Source: Chlorogloeopsis fritschii | GTDB taxonomy: Bacteria; Cyanobacteriota; Cyanobacteriia; Cyanobacteriales; Nostocaceae | Reading direction: 5' to 3' (one strand) | NCBI RefSeq assembly: GCF_043099315.1 | Contig: NZ_CP170746.1 | DNA: 64,000 nt | Part shown: positions 35,528-44,724 of the stretch, piece after piece | How the letters are laid out: each line of letters begins with the position of its first letter | Numbering within the stretch: the first letter of the stretch is position 1 | Made by a program: the position numbers and the translations under genes | Notes under the pieces: model-generated | What the model was told of the DNA's origin: nothing | Databases searched by the model: none | Seen by the model: the letters and a program-made list of their open reading frames with translations, nothing else

Positions 35528-35935
35528 CTAAGCATTCACGCGCATCGTTCCTTGGCTACCAGCTTCAAATAGTGGATTGAACTCTTCTGGAAGTTGGGCG
35601 CGAATGTCATTTATTTCACCTTGGCTCACTGCTTCTTGGAGAACTTCTATCACCGCACGAGCATGGAAGACAGCTTGAGGTAATTCTACACCTTCTCTGA
35701 CACTAACTCGCTGGAAGAATTCATCCAAAGAAAAACGTTCCCCCATTCCTGCGTCTATATGTTGCATATAGTCGGCAATGCCCCTTGGCAGTTGAGAAGC
35801 AGCGTTGATCGGCTCGTTGTCAGCCAAGCGTTCAGCGAGTGTCTCCAAGGTTGCACGGGTTGCCACTTCTGCATCGCCCCGTGAACTCAGACGAGCACGA
35901 TGTTGAACTTGTCCAATAAATTCATCGTGTTGCAT
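35528..35935 (-). CDS. DUF2267 family protein
   Basis: A 135-residue helical protein: MQHDEFIGQVQHRARLSSRG and ATRATLETLAERLADNEP are family hallmarks (DUF2267 duplicates a helical unit of about 65 residues). No catalytic residues. DUF2267 genes often accompany stress genes; the function is unknown. A GGAGGG ribosome site precedes the ATG. It is on the same strand as the PRTase gene, 96 bases upstream, probably one transcript. Confidence 0.85.
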   Translation of the reverse strand: MQHDEFIGQVQHRARLSSRGDAEVATRATLETLAERLADNEPINAASQLPRGIADYMQHIDAGMGERFSLDEFFQRVSVREGVELPQAVFHARAVIEVLQEAVSQGEINDIRAQLPEEFNPLFEAGSQGTMRVNA

Positions 35936-36363
35936 TTTCCCTCCTCATAATTTTTCAATTCTTGACTTGGGATGTTCGATGATACCTGTAATCCTTGCTT
36001 GAAATTTTTCTTCTGAACCAATCCTAATAAACCTGAAAAAGCCCTTTCCTCCAACTTATGGAAGGTGATTCTCAATTTTATGATCTGCTGAACGAAAGAG
36101 TTGTACAAATTCTGGATTTTTGATATTTCTAAAAATTCGAGAAAGCGATCGCACGAAGATCTGAATCGGGAAATTACGTATAAAATCAGGCATGAAGCCT
36201 AAATTTGCGTCAAAACAAGGATTTAGCAATTTGAATTAACAAACATAAAAGGTGAAAGGTTAGTAGATAGTAGAAAACCACTAACCACTGTATGGGCGGG
36301 TTTAAAAGATAAATTGTCGGTTTTCACCCATAGATCATCAATCAAACTCGCCTCTACCATCCA

Positions 36364-37536
36364 CTAAAGAGTATTGTGAATCAACCTACCACAGGGATAG
36401 GTGGCTACTTCTTCTGCACTATCCGCTACGGCAGCAGGTATTTTCTCTGTTGGCTGGGTTTTCGCTGCAAAATAATCTGCCTGCAGTTTTTCTAGCATTT
36501 GTTGGCGCTTGTCATACAGTCGCTTTAGAGAACGAGGTTGACATCGGTTAATTACATATGCAGTTACTAGGGGCAGTGCGATCGTGCTGTCGGTGTAACA
36601 AACAATCGTGCTGGGTAACTCATCCGGATCAATTTTGCCCCAACTGACTGCTTCTGAAGGCGTAGCCCCCGACAAACCACCAGTATCTGGGCGAGCGTCA
36701 GTAAATTGGACAAAGTAATCGTGTCCTCGTTCTTCTAGCCCCAATACTTCATGAATTTGCGGTTGAGTTTGGAGCAAAAAGTTTTTGGGACTGCCACCAC
36801 CGATAATGACTGCTGCACTCCTACCTTCTGCTTCGCGGGCATGGTAGACGATCGCTGCGGTTTCATTCACGTCAATGGCTGGATCTAATATTAACTGGGA
36901 GCCTTCTAATGCTAGGGCAGCAACGTTCATGCCAATAGAGCTATCACCAGGAGAAGATGTGTAAATCGGTACGCCACATTCATAAGCTGTTGCTAACAAG
37001 CAAGAATGCTCAATTCCTAGTTGCTTTTCTACCTCCCGAACATACTTGCCTAGCAGATAATGGAATTCCGCAGTTCCCATCCGCTTTTGAAAAGGTTCTG
37101 CTTGCAAAATCTTCCGAATAAAAGCATCTGTTTCTAACAATACATCGTAGCTAAAAATAATGTCATAAATACGGATAGTACTTTCTTGACGCAGCTTGAC
37201 ATCGTTTAAAAATGGATTGCCAGCAAATACTTCAAAACCCAAGCCATAGTGCATATCATGATAAAGATTGGCACCAGTACTAATTATCCAGTCAATAAAA
37301 CCATTACGCATCAATGGGGCGATCGCCGAAACCCCAAATCCTGCTGGTGTCATTGCACCGGAAAGGCTAACTCCTACCGTTACACCTTCTTTGAGTACGT
37401 CTTGACTAAGTAGCTGGCATACTTCCCGCAACCGTGCCGAATTGTAGGCAGTGAAGTAATTATCAATCAAATCAACTACCCCAATTTCTTTGGGCATAGG
37501 TGTGGGTGTGATTTTCTTGCCCAGCTGTTTTGACAT
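36364..37536 (-). CDS. speY: deoxyhypusine synthase-family protein, probable homospermidine synthase SpeY
   Basis: A 390-residue NAD-dependent protein of the deoxyhypusine synthase family. The Rossmann-like segments SLSGAMTPAGFG, STGANLYHDMHY and SPGDSSIGMNVAALAL are visible. The active-site Lys region is kept: AVSWGKI, equivalent to the SWGKI Lys of human DHS. Bacteria have no eIF5A, so this cannot act as true DHS. The Anabaena homologue (Alr3804, SpeY) was shown to be needed for homospermidine synthesis, and I transfer that role by family resemblance. No spermidine genes are adjacent; the next gene upstream is cphA2-like (nitrogen storage). Confidence 0.85.
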   Translation of the reverse strand: MSKQLGKKITPTPMPKEIGVVDLIDNYFTAYNSARLREVCQLLSQDVLKEGVTVGVSLSGAMTPAGFGVSAIAPLMRNGFIDWIISTGANLYHDMHYGLGFEVFAGNPFLNDVKLRQESTIRIYDIIFSYDVLLETDAFIRKILQAEPFQKRMGTAEFHYLLGKYVREVEKQLGIEHSCLLATAYECGVPIYTSSPGDSSIGMNVAALALEGSQLILDPAIDVNETAAIVYHAREAEGRSAAVIIGGGSPKNFLLQTQPQIHEVLGLEERGHDYFVQFTDARPDTGGLSGATPSEAVSWGKIDPDELPSTIVCYTDSTIALPLVTAYVINRCQPRSLKRLYDKRQQMLEKLQADYFAAKTQPTEKIPAAVADSAEEVATYPCGRLIHNTL

Positions 37537-37690
37537 TTTTGATAGTCCCCAAAACGATCGTGAATAAATTATTGCCGATGCGCTTCCTGTCGGTTAAAAC
37601 CTGCGAGGAGCGCAAAACAAGTTTGCAAGACAAGCACCTTCACGTCAAGAAGAAGGGGGTAGGGGGGGCTTGCCCACACTCTGTTCTCGC

Positions 37691-39601
37691 TCACAAAACC
37701 GTATTAATTTCTTTCAAATAAACTCTTGTAAACGGTTCATCTTCTCCGAGTGTGTACTCTTCTATCAAACCTTGGCGTTGAATGAAAATATTATCTTCTT
37801 TTTTAATCACTACAGTTGAGCCATCAATAACATCCCGTACCAACATCATCTCAATTTCAGTGGGATTATTCAGAACCACCATATTGCTACCGTAGTAAAA
37901 CATACCTTCTTGTTCCAGGGTGTCTTGCTCATACTCAGCAATCAACAAGTCCAACTTGGGATTGCGTAACAAAGTTTGGACGTTGCTATTGTAATCCTGA
38001 TGCAAAAATTTTTTTGACCGATTAATAAAAACTCCATCACCACAGATAGCACCTATCGTCCAGTCTGGATGCAGTGACAAAATATGGTCAATAGTTTCTT
38101 GAAGTTCGTGAACTGAGATTTGGTTAAAGGTAATAATTGGTATCCTGGCGTCAGCACCTGTTTCAAAAAAGGTTTCCAAAATATAGGAAGGCACATCTAC
38201 GCTTTCACCAACAGCAGGATTAAGATGCATCAAAACACCAGGAGCAGCGTTGATTTCCAAAATTGCAAAGCTACTTTCTTTCCAAGATTGGGCAAGATTT
38301 TCAGCTATTACATCAATGCCCAAGCAAACTAACCGAAAATGTTGGGCAACGTCTTGCGCCAAAACAATATTGTCGGGATGAAGAGTACGAGTTGCATCAA
38401 TGCTCACACCACCTGCCGAGAGATTGGCAACTTTGCGCAGATAAACAGTACGATCTCTTTCAATAATGCTGTCTAATGAAAAACCCTGTTCTTCAAGGTA
38501 AAGTTCCATCGCCTCGTCGCGCTGAATTCTACTCATGGGCGAGGTAGGTGTATCTAAGCGAGCGGGTTTTCGATTTTCTCGTTCGATTAACTCGTCAATC
38601 GTTGAATATCCATCACCTACAATGGATGCGGGGCGGCGTTCGGTAGCTGCAACAAATCTACCGTTGACGCATAATAAACGATAATCCTTACCGCGAATAC
38701 TTTTTTCGACAATAATCCGAATTCGCTCGTTTTCTGGAATAGCCTCAACCGCTCTCCTAAAAGCAGATTCTAGTTCATCTTCGTCTTGAATATCGGCAGT
38801 GACACCAATTCCTTTATGACCGATTACAGGTTTAACCGCAACTGGATAGCCGATTTTTCTTGCTACAGCAAAAGCTTCTTTTTCAGAAACAACTATATCA
38901 CCCTTGGGTACCGGAAAACCCAAGGTTCCTAAAAATGCTTTGCAGTCATCTTTGCGGGTAGTAAAGTCAGAATCTAAATGACTATCGCCATCAAATGTCG
39001 TTGCTATACCACGAACTTGTTTTTTCCCATAACCGTACTGCATTAATCCTTCTTCCCACAGATAGAAGGTGGGAATACCTTTTTGATGAGCTGTTCGCAA
39101 TAAGGCGTAAATTGTTGGCCCTCCGTAAACAGACTGCCGGAATCTTCTTTGCAGCACTCGTAATTGTTGTTCAAAGACAATGTCTTCTTCTTGAGTAATC
39201 GCTTCAAACCAATCCCAAACAAAGTAAACTACAGCTCGTGTTGTGGCTTCGTGTAGCGATTGCACGGCAATTTTTACGTATTTACCATTCGGTTTGATGC
39301 TCCAGCGATCTAGGTGCAAATCCATATCCAACTTTCCCACTTCCGCTACGGTGCAGGCAAATAGCTGGGCGTAGGATTCGTAGGTTTGGTTGCTTAAGTG
39401 TGGGTAGCGATCGCTAATAATTGATACATAATCTTCTATAGGTAGAGGTCGCCAATTCTCAGTCAAATTAAAATCAAATACTAATGCTCCTGTATCTAAG
39501 TAGGGGTTTGGCCCAATATAATGCTTGAAGTTGAAGATATCAAAAGCATCGGTTTTTCTAGCATTAACCCGGACTGTATCAGTGCTTTTCTGTTGAATCA
39601 T
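37691..39601 (-). CDS. cphA2: cyanophycin synthetase-like protein, short CphA2-type
   Basis: A 636-residue protein with the N-terminal domain and ATP-grasp domain of cyanophycin synthetase (QYGYGKKQVRGIATTFDGDS, FPVPKGDIVVS, YPVAVKPVIGHKGIGV, FAILEINAAPGVLMHLNP). The C-terminal Mur-ligase part is only about 150 residues long and has no GTNGKTT P-loop, whereas CphA1 is about 870-900 residues long. This fits CphA2, a form in nitrogen-fixing cyanobacteria that joins beta-Asp-Arg dipeptides using one ATP site. A truncated CphA1 is the alternative. The nearest cph gene is cphB at 41219 on the other strand. Confidence 0.8.
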   Translation of the reverse strand: MIQQKSTDTVRVNARKTDAFDIFNFKHYIGPNPYLDTGALVFDFNLTENWRPLPIEDYVSIISDRYPHLSNQTYESYAQLFACTVAEVGKLDMDLHLDRWSIKPNGKYVKIAVQSLHEATTRAVVYFVWDWFEAITQEEDIVFEQQLRVLQRRFRQSVYGGPTIYALLRTAHQKGIPTFYLWEEGLMQYGYGKKQVRGIATTFDGDSHLDSDFTTRKDDCKAFLGTLGFPVPKGDIVVSEKEAFAVARKIGYPVAVKPVIGHKGIGVTADIQDEDELESAFRRAVEAIPENERIRIIVEKSIRGKDYRLLCVNGRFVAATERRPASIVGDGYSTIDELIERENRKPARLDTPTSPMSRIQRDEAMELYLEEQGFSLDSIIERDRTVYLRKVANLSAGGVSIDATRTLHPDNIVLAQDVAQHFRLVCLGIDVIAENLAQSWKESSFAILEINAAPGVLMHLNPAVGESVDVPSYILETFFETGADARIPIITFNQISVHELQETIDHILSLHPDWTIGAICGDGVFINRSKKFLHQDYNSNVQTLLRNPKLDLLIAEYEQDTLEQEGMFYYGSNMVVLNNPTEIEMMLVRDVIDGSTVVIKKEDNIFIQRQGLIEEYTLGEDEPFTRVYLKEINTVL

Positions 39602-40036
39602 TAGAATATATACCTTTAACGAAACACCCTGGTATCAGTATGCTGGTTTACTTTGCTCCAGATTTACTGTCTATAAATTTATTAAAGTAAGTATGGGACT
39701 GTAAGCAATTGCCTTGCAGTTTACTTGAGCATTGAATCATTATTTATCTGTATCAGTTTAATCCTATTGATAGAATTTTTTAGCTATCTAAAGGTATATT
39801 CAAGCTGTATAGAATCTTCCTCACCCAATCAGCCTAAGTACTGGTACTGAAGTTAATATGAACTCTGAATACAGAATTGGTAAATTATTCTGGCTCTTAA
39901 CAACTGAGGCACTCAACTTTTTTCTTGATCAAAGTTAAATGTCAGTCTCATAAAGATATAACTTTTGAATGGTGCAATATGATGCCAAAATTTATATAAA
40001 TAAAAATACGCAAAAATTTTTAGGAGACAGCAAAGT

Positions 40037-40240
40037 ATGCATATTACCCAGGCTGCTCTCAGAAATGAAGTTCGCCACCTTGCTGAGGAAGCTTTTCACC
40101 GTAAACTCATTTCTGGTTATGGAGATGGCCCAGATAAAAACGAGTTTCAGATTGTATTCCAAGGTAAACCCAGACATTTTCCATTGGAAGAAGCCCATTC
40201 TTTTTTAGTAAATCTACTTTTCAACAACCAGACAAATTAG
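40037..40240 (+). CDS. small conserved-looking hypothetical protein
   Basis: A 67-residue protein with an AGGAGA ribosome site about ten bases before ATG 40037. MHITQAALRNEVRHLAEEAF and GKPRHFPLEEAHSFLVNLLF give a helix-strand-helix pattern without known motif. It has its own downstream terminator (40310). Function unknown. It lies between the divergent cphA2-like and cphB genes, so a link to nitrogen reserve metabolism is possible but not shown. Confidence 0.65.
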   Translation: MHITQAALRNEVRHLAEEAFHRKLISGYGDGPDKNEFQIVFQGKPRHFPLEEAHSFLVNLLFNNQTN

Positions 40241-41218
40241 CAAAATTTTTTATTTTTTACGTTTGAAGTATGATTTAACAATCACGGTTGAATAAAAATT
40301 TTTATATTTTACTCTCGCTTAGTATATTTTTCATCGAGAGTATTTTTTTATCTAAATAGAAGCCAGAAGTCAAAAGCCAGAAAAAATTCTTCATTGTAAC
40401 TTCTAAATTCTGTATTCTTATTCAAGAAATACACAGATATTCGACCTCTCAAAAAGTCGGATATCTGGCAGGAAATTCTCATAAATACATATTTTTTTCA
40501 AAAAATCTCTAATTAATTAGATATATTTTAAGAATTAGATTTACCCATTTATATTCCCAACTATCAAAATTAACTGTCAGAAGAAACAATATAAATATAT
40601 CATAAGAATGATGCGATAATAGCAATAAGTATATAAAAATAAAAAATAGAAAATATAGAAATTAAAAAATAGGAGTATTAATTATAATTACGGTTGGTGA
40701 AATTTTAGATGTATAAATAACTCGATTAAAAAACAACCGTAAAAATATAAAGTAGAAAAATGATCTTTTGGCTGAGAAAAATATAGGGGTGTATTGTTGT
40801 CAGTATTTAATTAGTATTCCCCTAATTTCTACAATCACTTACCTAAGTTCTTATGCAGTTGTGGAACACTGCTAATTAGGTAAGTATATCTTGTTTCTGG
40901 TTCTCGTTACCAGATTAAACCTAGCCACGAGGTTTTCGAGGCACTGTCTCCAGGCAGTTAGGACTGGTGCAAGACTCTCATGGGCGACTGCCCACAATCA
41001 GGGCATGAAAAATCGACCACCGATACACACAGATAGACACAGATACATACAGATGGGTTACGGGTGTGCTTCGTTAGCTCCCTTTTAACCCTCTTTCAAG
41101 ACAGATGTAAATTTTCAAATACTGTAAAAATCGTCAACATTTGGTCTTCGACCAAAGAGATGTTTTTATACATTTAATTGTCATGTTTTCCTAATATTAA
41201 CTCACAATCGGAGGCACT
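40241..41218. other. AT-rich intergenic region with terminator and dispersed repeats
   Basis: About 980 bases without a convincing gene. A terminator is at 40310-40350 (TACTCTCG with CGAGAGTA, then T-rich). A degenerate copy of the 26253 palindrome occurs around 40901-40935, and an ACACAGAT-type fragment (41007-41055) resembles the interior of elements A and B. A 65-codon frame at 40891-41088 runs across these repeats and is not a gene. The cphB promoter should be in the last 150 bases. Confidence 0.6.
40310..40350 (+). terminator. terminator of the 40037 small gene
   Basis: TACTCTCG (40310-40317) pairs with CGAGAGTA (40335-40342), followed by TTTTTTTA. It lies 70 bases after the stop codon of the small gene. 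Confidence 0.75.
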
Positions 41219-42076
41219 ATGGCAGGGGATGGAAGCAAGCGGCAGTTAGTAATTATTGGGGGAGCGGAAGATAAAGAGGGAGATTGCCAAATTCTACGGG
41301 AGTTTGTGCGCCGATCTGGGGGTACAAAGGCGCGAATTGTAATTATGACGGCAGCAACAGAGCTACCTAGAGACGTAGGAGAAAATTATATTAGAGTTTT
41401 CGAGCGTTTAGGAGCAGAGGAGGTGCGCATAGTTGATACAGAAACTCGTGAAGATGCCTCTTCATCTACTGCTTTAGAAGCAGTGAGGAAGGCAACCGGA
41501 ATATTTTTTACTGGTGGCGATCAAGCTCGCATTACTAGTATTCTTAAGGATACCGAACTCGATGCAGCGATTCACAAGCGCTTTTCGGAAGGTGCGGTGA
41601 TCGGAGGCACGAGCGCGGGAGCGGCAGTGATGCCAGACGTGATGATTGTGGAAGGCGATTCCGAAACAAATCCTCGTATTGAAATTGTCGATATGGGCCC
41701 CGGTATGGCTTTTCTGCCTGGGGTGGTAATTGACCAACATTTCTCACAACGTGGGCGCTTGGGGCGCTTAATTTCTGCTTTGGCACAGCAGCCTGCCGTT
41801 TTAGGCTTCGGTATTGATGAAAATACCGCTATGGTTGTTACTGATAGCCAGATTGAAGTGATTGGAGAAGGCTCTGTCACTATCGTTGATGAATCAGAGG
41901 TTATACACAGTAACGTTGAAGAAATTTTGAGAGATGAACCCTTGGCAATATGCGGAGCAAGACTTCATATTTTGCCCCATGGATATAAATTTGACTTAAA
42001 AACCCGCAAACCAATTCTAAATGGTCAGCAGTCTATGGCAAATGCTCCTGTAGCTGCTCAACCAGCAAATGCTTAG
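41219..42076 (+). CDS. cphB: cyanophycinase
   Basis: A 285-residue Ser exopeptidase that degrades cyanophycin to beta-Asp-Arg. Motifs and positions match the Synechocystis enzyme: nucleophile S132 in GGTSAGAAVMP, H174 in DQHFSQRGR and E201 in GIDENTA. It starts at ATG 41219 with GGAGG just upstream. In many genomes cphB precedes cphA1; here the next gene is a glycosyltransferase on the other strand, so cphA1 is not adjacent. A GGGACTA heptamer tract begins 15 bases after the stop. With the cphA2-like gene and speY nearby it forms a nitrogen-storage neighbourhood. Confidence 0.95.
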   Translation: MAGDGSKRQLVIIGGAEDKEGDCQILREFVRRSGGTKARIVIMTAATELPRDVGENYIRVFERLGAEEVRIVDTETREDASSSTALEAVRKATGIFFTGGDQARITSILKDTELDAAIHKRFSEGAVIGGTSAGAAVMPDVMIVEGDSETNPRIEIVDMGPGMAFLPGVVIDQHFSQRGRLGRLISALAQQPAVLGFGIDENTAMVVTDSQIEVIGEGSVTIVDESEVIHSNVEEILRDEPLAICGARLHILPHGYKFDLKTRKPILNGQQSMANAPVAAQPANA

Positions 42077-42090
42077 GGAACTCGGTACTG

Positions 42091-42120
42091 GGGACTAGGG
42101 ACTAGGGACTAGGGACTAGG
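42091..42120. repeat. heptamer tandem repeat (GGGACTA x4)
   Basis: Four perfect copies of GGGACTA plus two bases, just downstream of cphB. Short tandemly repeated heptamers are characteristic of heterocystous cyanobacteria. Confidence 0.85.
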
Positions 42121-42198
42121 AAGAGGAGCAGACGGAAAGAGGGGAAGAATTCTTCTCCTTGTCCCCCCATCTCCGTGTCCTTTTCCCAATCCCAATCA

Positions 42199-43341
42199 CT
42201 AATCCCCAATACCTAACAGTAGTTGGGCTATTTGCTGATTGATGTTTTCCACATCAAAACGTTGACTGGCGATTGTCTGTCCACATTTGGCGATCGCTTC
42301 AGTCTCATGGGAATTGCCAAGACAAGCAGTAATTACTTGTGCAAGTTCTTGGGGTTTTCCTGGTGTAACTAAAAAACCATTAACACCGTGTTCTACTAAT
42401 TCCAATGCACCACCTGATGCAGCTGCTACTACAGGTCTGCCACAGAGCATAGCTTCTACAATTACCCTACCAAAAGGTTCTGGAGCTGTAGAAGTATGCG
42501 CCACTAAATCACAAGCTGCCATTAATTGAGGAATGTCTGAGCGAAATCCTAAAAATTTAACTCGGTTTTCTAGTTTCAGGGTAGCGACTAGTTGGTGCAA
42601 TTGCTGGACGTAATCTTGCTCGCCGAATAGGGCATCACCTACTAAAATTACTGTTACTTGTTCAGGACATTGAGTTAGGGCTTCTATTAATATATGCTGT
42701 CCTTTCCAAGGAGCAAGACGGCTAAAATGTCCAACTACAAATTTCCCATTTAGTTCTAGTGTTTCTCGGATTTGATTAACAACAGAACTATCGGTTAGAT
42801 AATTTTTTGGATTAAAACCGTTGTAGACAATTTCGGTGATATCTGCGCGTCCTCCCGCTTCCAAAAAAGCTATTTTACTAGCTTGGGAATTAGCAATTAC
42901 TAATGAGGAAAAACGATTTGCAGCCGTGACAGCAATGCGACGGTTAATCTGGCTAAAATGCTCCAGCGTAAGAATATCATGTAAATGATAAACTAGAGGA
43001 CGGCGGCTGAAAAAACTAGCTACTGCCCCGACAACTAATGCTTTTTGTGTATTGGCATAGATAAAATCATATTTACGAGCTATTTGTGTAACTTTAACAA
43101 TTAACGGTAGAAGTTGCCCGATACTTCCCAATCCTTTGAGCAGGGAGCTTTCCTTACGAACTTGTATGGCTTGAGTTGTTAAAACCTGAACTGGGATATG
43201 ATTTTCTTCTAGCAATGTTTTAAATGAACCATCGGCAAATAAACCAACTAGACAAGTATCTTGATAAGGTTTGGCAATGTCTATCAAGCAGAGTTCTGCA
43301 CCACCGGGTTTACCGCTTTGATCTAAAAAAAGTATTTTCAT
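42199..43341 (-). CDS. family 4 glycosyltransferase
   Basis: A 380-residue GT-B enzyme. LFLDQSGKPGGAELCLIDIA marks the N-terminal Rossmann domain, and the C-terminal one carries FVVGHFSRLAPWKGQHILIE and the E-rich donor motif EPFGRVIVEAMLCGRPVVAA. Donor and acceptor are not determined. It is in a run of minus-strand sugar transferases (43536-44396 and 44725-45981), suggesting an exopolysaccharide or lipid glycan route, although spacing of 194 bases or more makes a single operon uncertain. Confidence 0.92.
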   Translation of the reverse strand: MKILFLDQSGKPGGAELCLIDIAKPYQDTCLVGLFADGSFKTLLEENHIPVQVLTTQAIQVRKESSLLKGLGSIGQLLPLIVKVTQIARKYDFIYANTQKALVVGAVASFFSRRPLVYHLHDILTLEHFSQINRRIAVTAANRFSSLVIANSQASKIAFLEAGGRADITEIVYNGFNPKNYLTDSSVVNQIRETLELNGKFVVGHFSRLAPWKGQHILIEALTQCPEQVTVILVGDALFGEQDYVQQLHQLVATLKLENRVKFLGFRSDIPQLMAACDLVAHTSTAPEPFGRVIVEAMLCGRPVVAAASGGALELVEHGVNGFLVTPGKPQELAQVITACLGNSHETEAIAKCGQTIASQRFDVENINQQIAQLLLGIGD

Positions 43342-43395
43342 TTATGTAGGTTGGTAAAAATAAAGTTAACTAATTAAGGTTGTCATTAGTCATTG

Positions 43396-43460
43396 GTAGG
43401 GGCGGGTTTATTTAGATATTTCATCATCCTAAAAAGATTGTTGTTAAAACCCGCCCGTAC
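43396..43460. repeat. 65-bp element with 14-bp imperfect terminal inverted repeats
   Basis: GTAGGGGCGGGTTT (43396-43409) is inverted as AAACCCGCCCGTAC (43447-43460) with one mismatch. Half copies lie at 34440-34453 and 36290-36303 (GTATGGGCGGGTTT). It fills most of the gap between two glycosyltransferase genes. Confidence 0.7.
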
Positions 43461-43535
43461 TTCCAATCATTTTACATTCCTTAACTTAGTTGCTTTTATT
43501 CTTGCCTACCTATTTAATGTTTTACGCCTAATAAT

Positions 43536-44396
43536 CTAAAACGGCAGATAGCCATATTTAATACAACCCCGCAATTGCCCGCCCCGCCATGCCAACTCCA
43601 TTAAACATTGAACTAAGGTAACTTTGTTACGGACTTGTAGCAGCAGGCGTAAAGGCAACATTACCCCTGTTTTGAGTAGGGTTTTCCATGATATCAATTG
43701 AGGCATTCCTATTGGTCGATGTTTTTTATACAACACAGCTTCTTGGCAACCCATCTTCCATGCACGATCGCATATACTCATAGTGCTGGTACGGAGCCGA
43801 AAATGAACAACTGCGTCTGTGACTTCATATGGTTTTGCTCCAGCTTGTTGCAGTCTCCAGCAGTAGTCAACATCTTCGAGTTGTAATAAAGTTTCATCAA
43901 AGCCGCCGATCGCTTCGTGTAGAAAACGCTTGACACCCAAATTATTACCACTCAGCATTGGTAAATAGGGATGATTATATATTCCACTACCTTCCTCGCA
44001 TCCAAAAACTTGTACTATCCAAGGCTCATTTAACTTCCAGTGTTCATCTCGACCTCCAACAAGGTCATACTTAGATAGAGCCTCACCCATTGCTGCTACC
44101 CAACCAGGTGCAACCTCGTCGTCAGCGTCACAAAATGCTAAATATTCTCCTCTAGCAACAAGTGCACCAATATTGCGGGCGTGTGCAGCCCCTGGTTTAT
44201 AAGAGGCATCGACAATTTGCAGGTTTGGTAATTTTGCTAAATACTCATGAGCGATCGCTAACGTGCGATCGCAAGAACCATTGTCAGCAATAACTACTTC
44301 CCAAGCTTTAGAGTATTCCTGTTGTGCTAGTGCTTCTAGTTGCACGGCAAGCGTTTTCTCTGCATTGAAACAAGGTAAGATCACGCTTAATTTCAT
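43536..44396 (-). CDS. family 2 glycosyltransferase
   Basis: A 286-residue GT-A enzyme. MKLSVILPCFNAEKTLAVQL starts the nucleotide-binding fold, VVIADNGSCDRT is the first acidic motif, AFCDADDEVAPGWV is the DxD metal site, and GGFDETLLQLEDVDYCWRLQ is the acceptor/base region with ED. The C-terminus has amphipathic helices suggesting membrane association. Neighbouring GT4 genes suggest cooperation in one glycan pathway; sugar unknown. Confidence 0.92.
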   Translation of the reverse strand: MKLSVILPCFNAEKTLAVQLEALAQQEYSKAWEVVIADNGSCDRTLAIAHEYLAKLPNLQIVDASYKPGAAHARNIGALVARGEYLAFCDADDEVAPGWVAAMGEALSKYDLVGGRDEHWKLNEPWIVQVFGCEEGSGIYNHPYLPMLSGNNLGVKRFLHEAIGGFDETLLQLEDVDYCWRLQQAGAKPYEVTDAVVHFRLRTSTMSICDRAWKMGCQEAVLYKKHRPIGMPQLISWKTLLKTGVMLPLRLLLQVRNKVTLVQCLMELAWRGGQLRGCIKYGYLPF

Positions 44397-44724
44397 AACT
44401 AATTACATTCCTAACCAGAATTCTTAGTTTGGTAAATTTTTCACGTTAATTTTTTTGATAAGTAAGGCTATATTGTCTGTCATGACCTTACTTTCAAAAT
44501 ATTATTTGCGATTCACTTTTACCATACACAATTTTTTTTTCTTGGCAGGATGAATTTTATTAGAATTAATTATGAACGATAATTAATACTCAATAATTTA
44601 TGATTTTTGACTATGCTTAAGTATAAGAAGCATCGAATTACTGAGTAATTAAAAAATTTCTATAGCAATCCTAAATCGTTTATTAACAATTTCTGTTCCC
44701 TGACCTCATGAGCTAATTTTCAAC

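Noticed and set aside
40891..41088. 65-codon frame as a gene
   Set aside because: It runs through two dispersed repeat fragments and has no ribosome site or family-like sequence.
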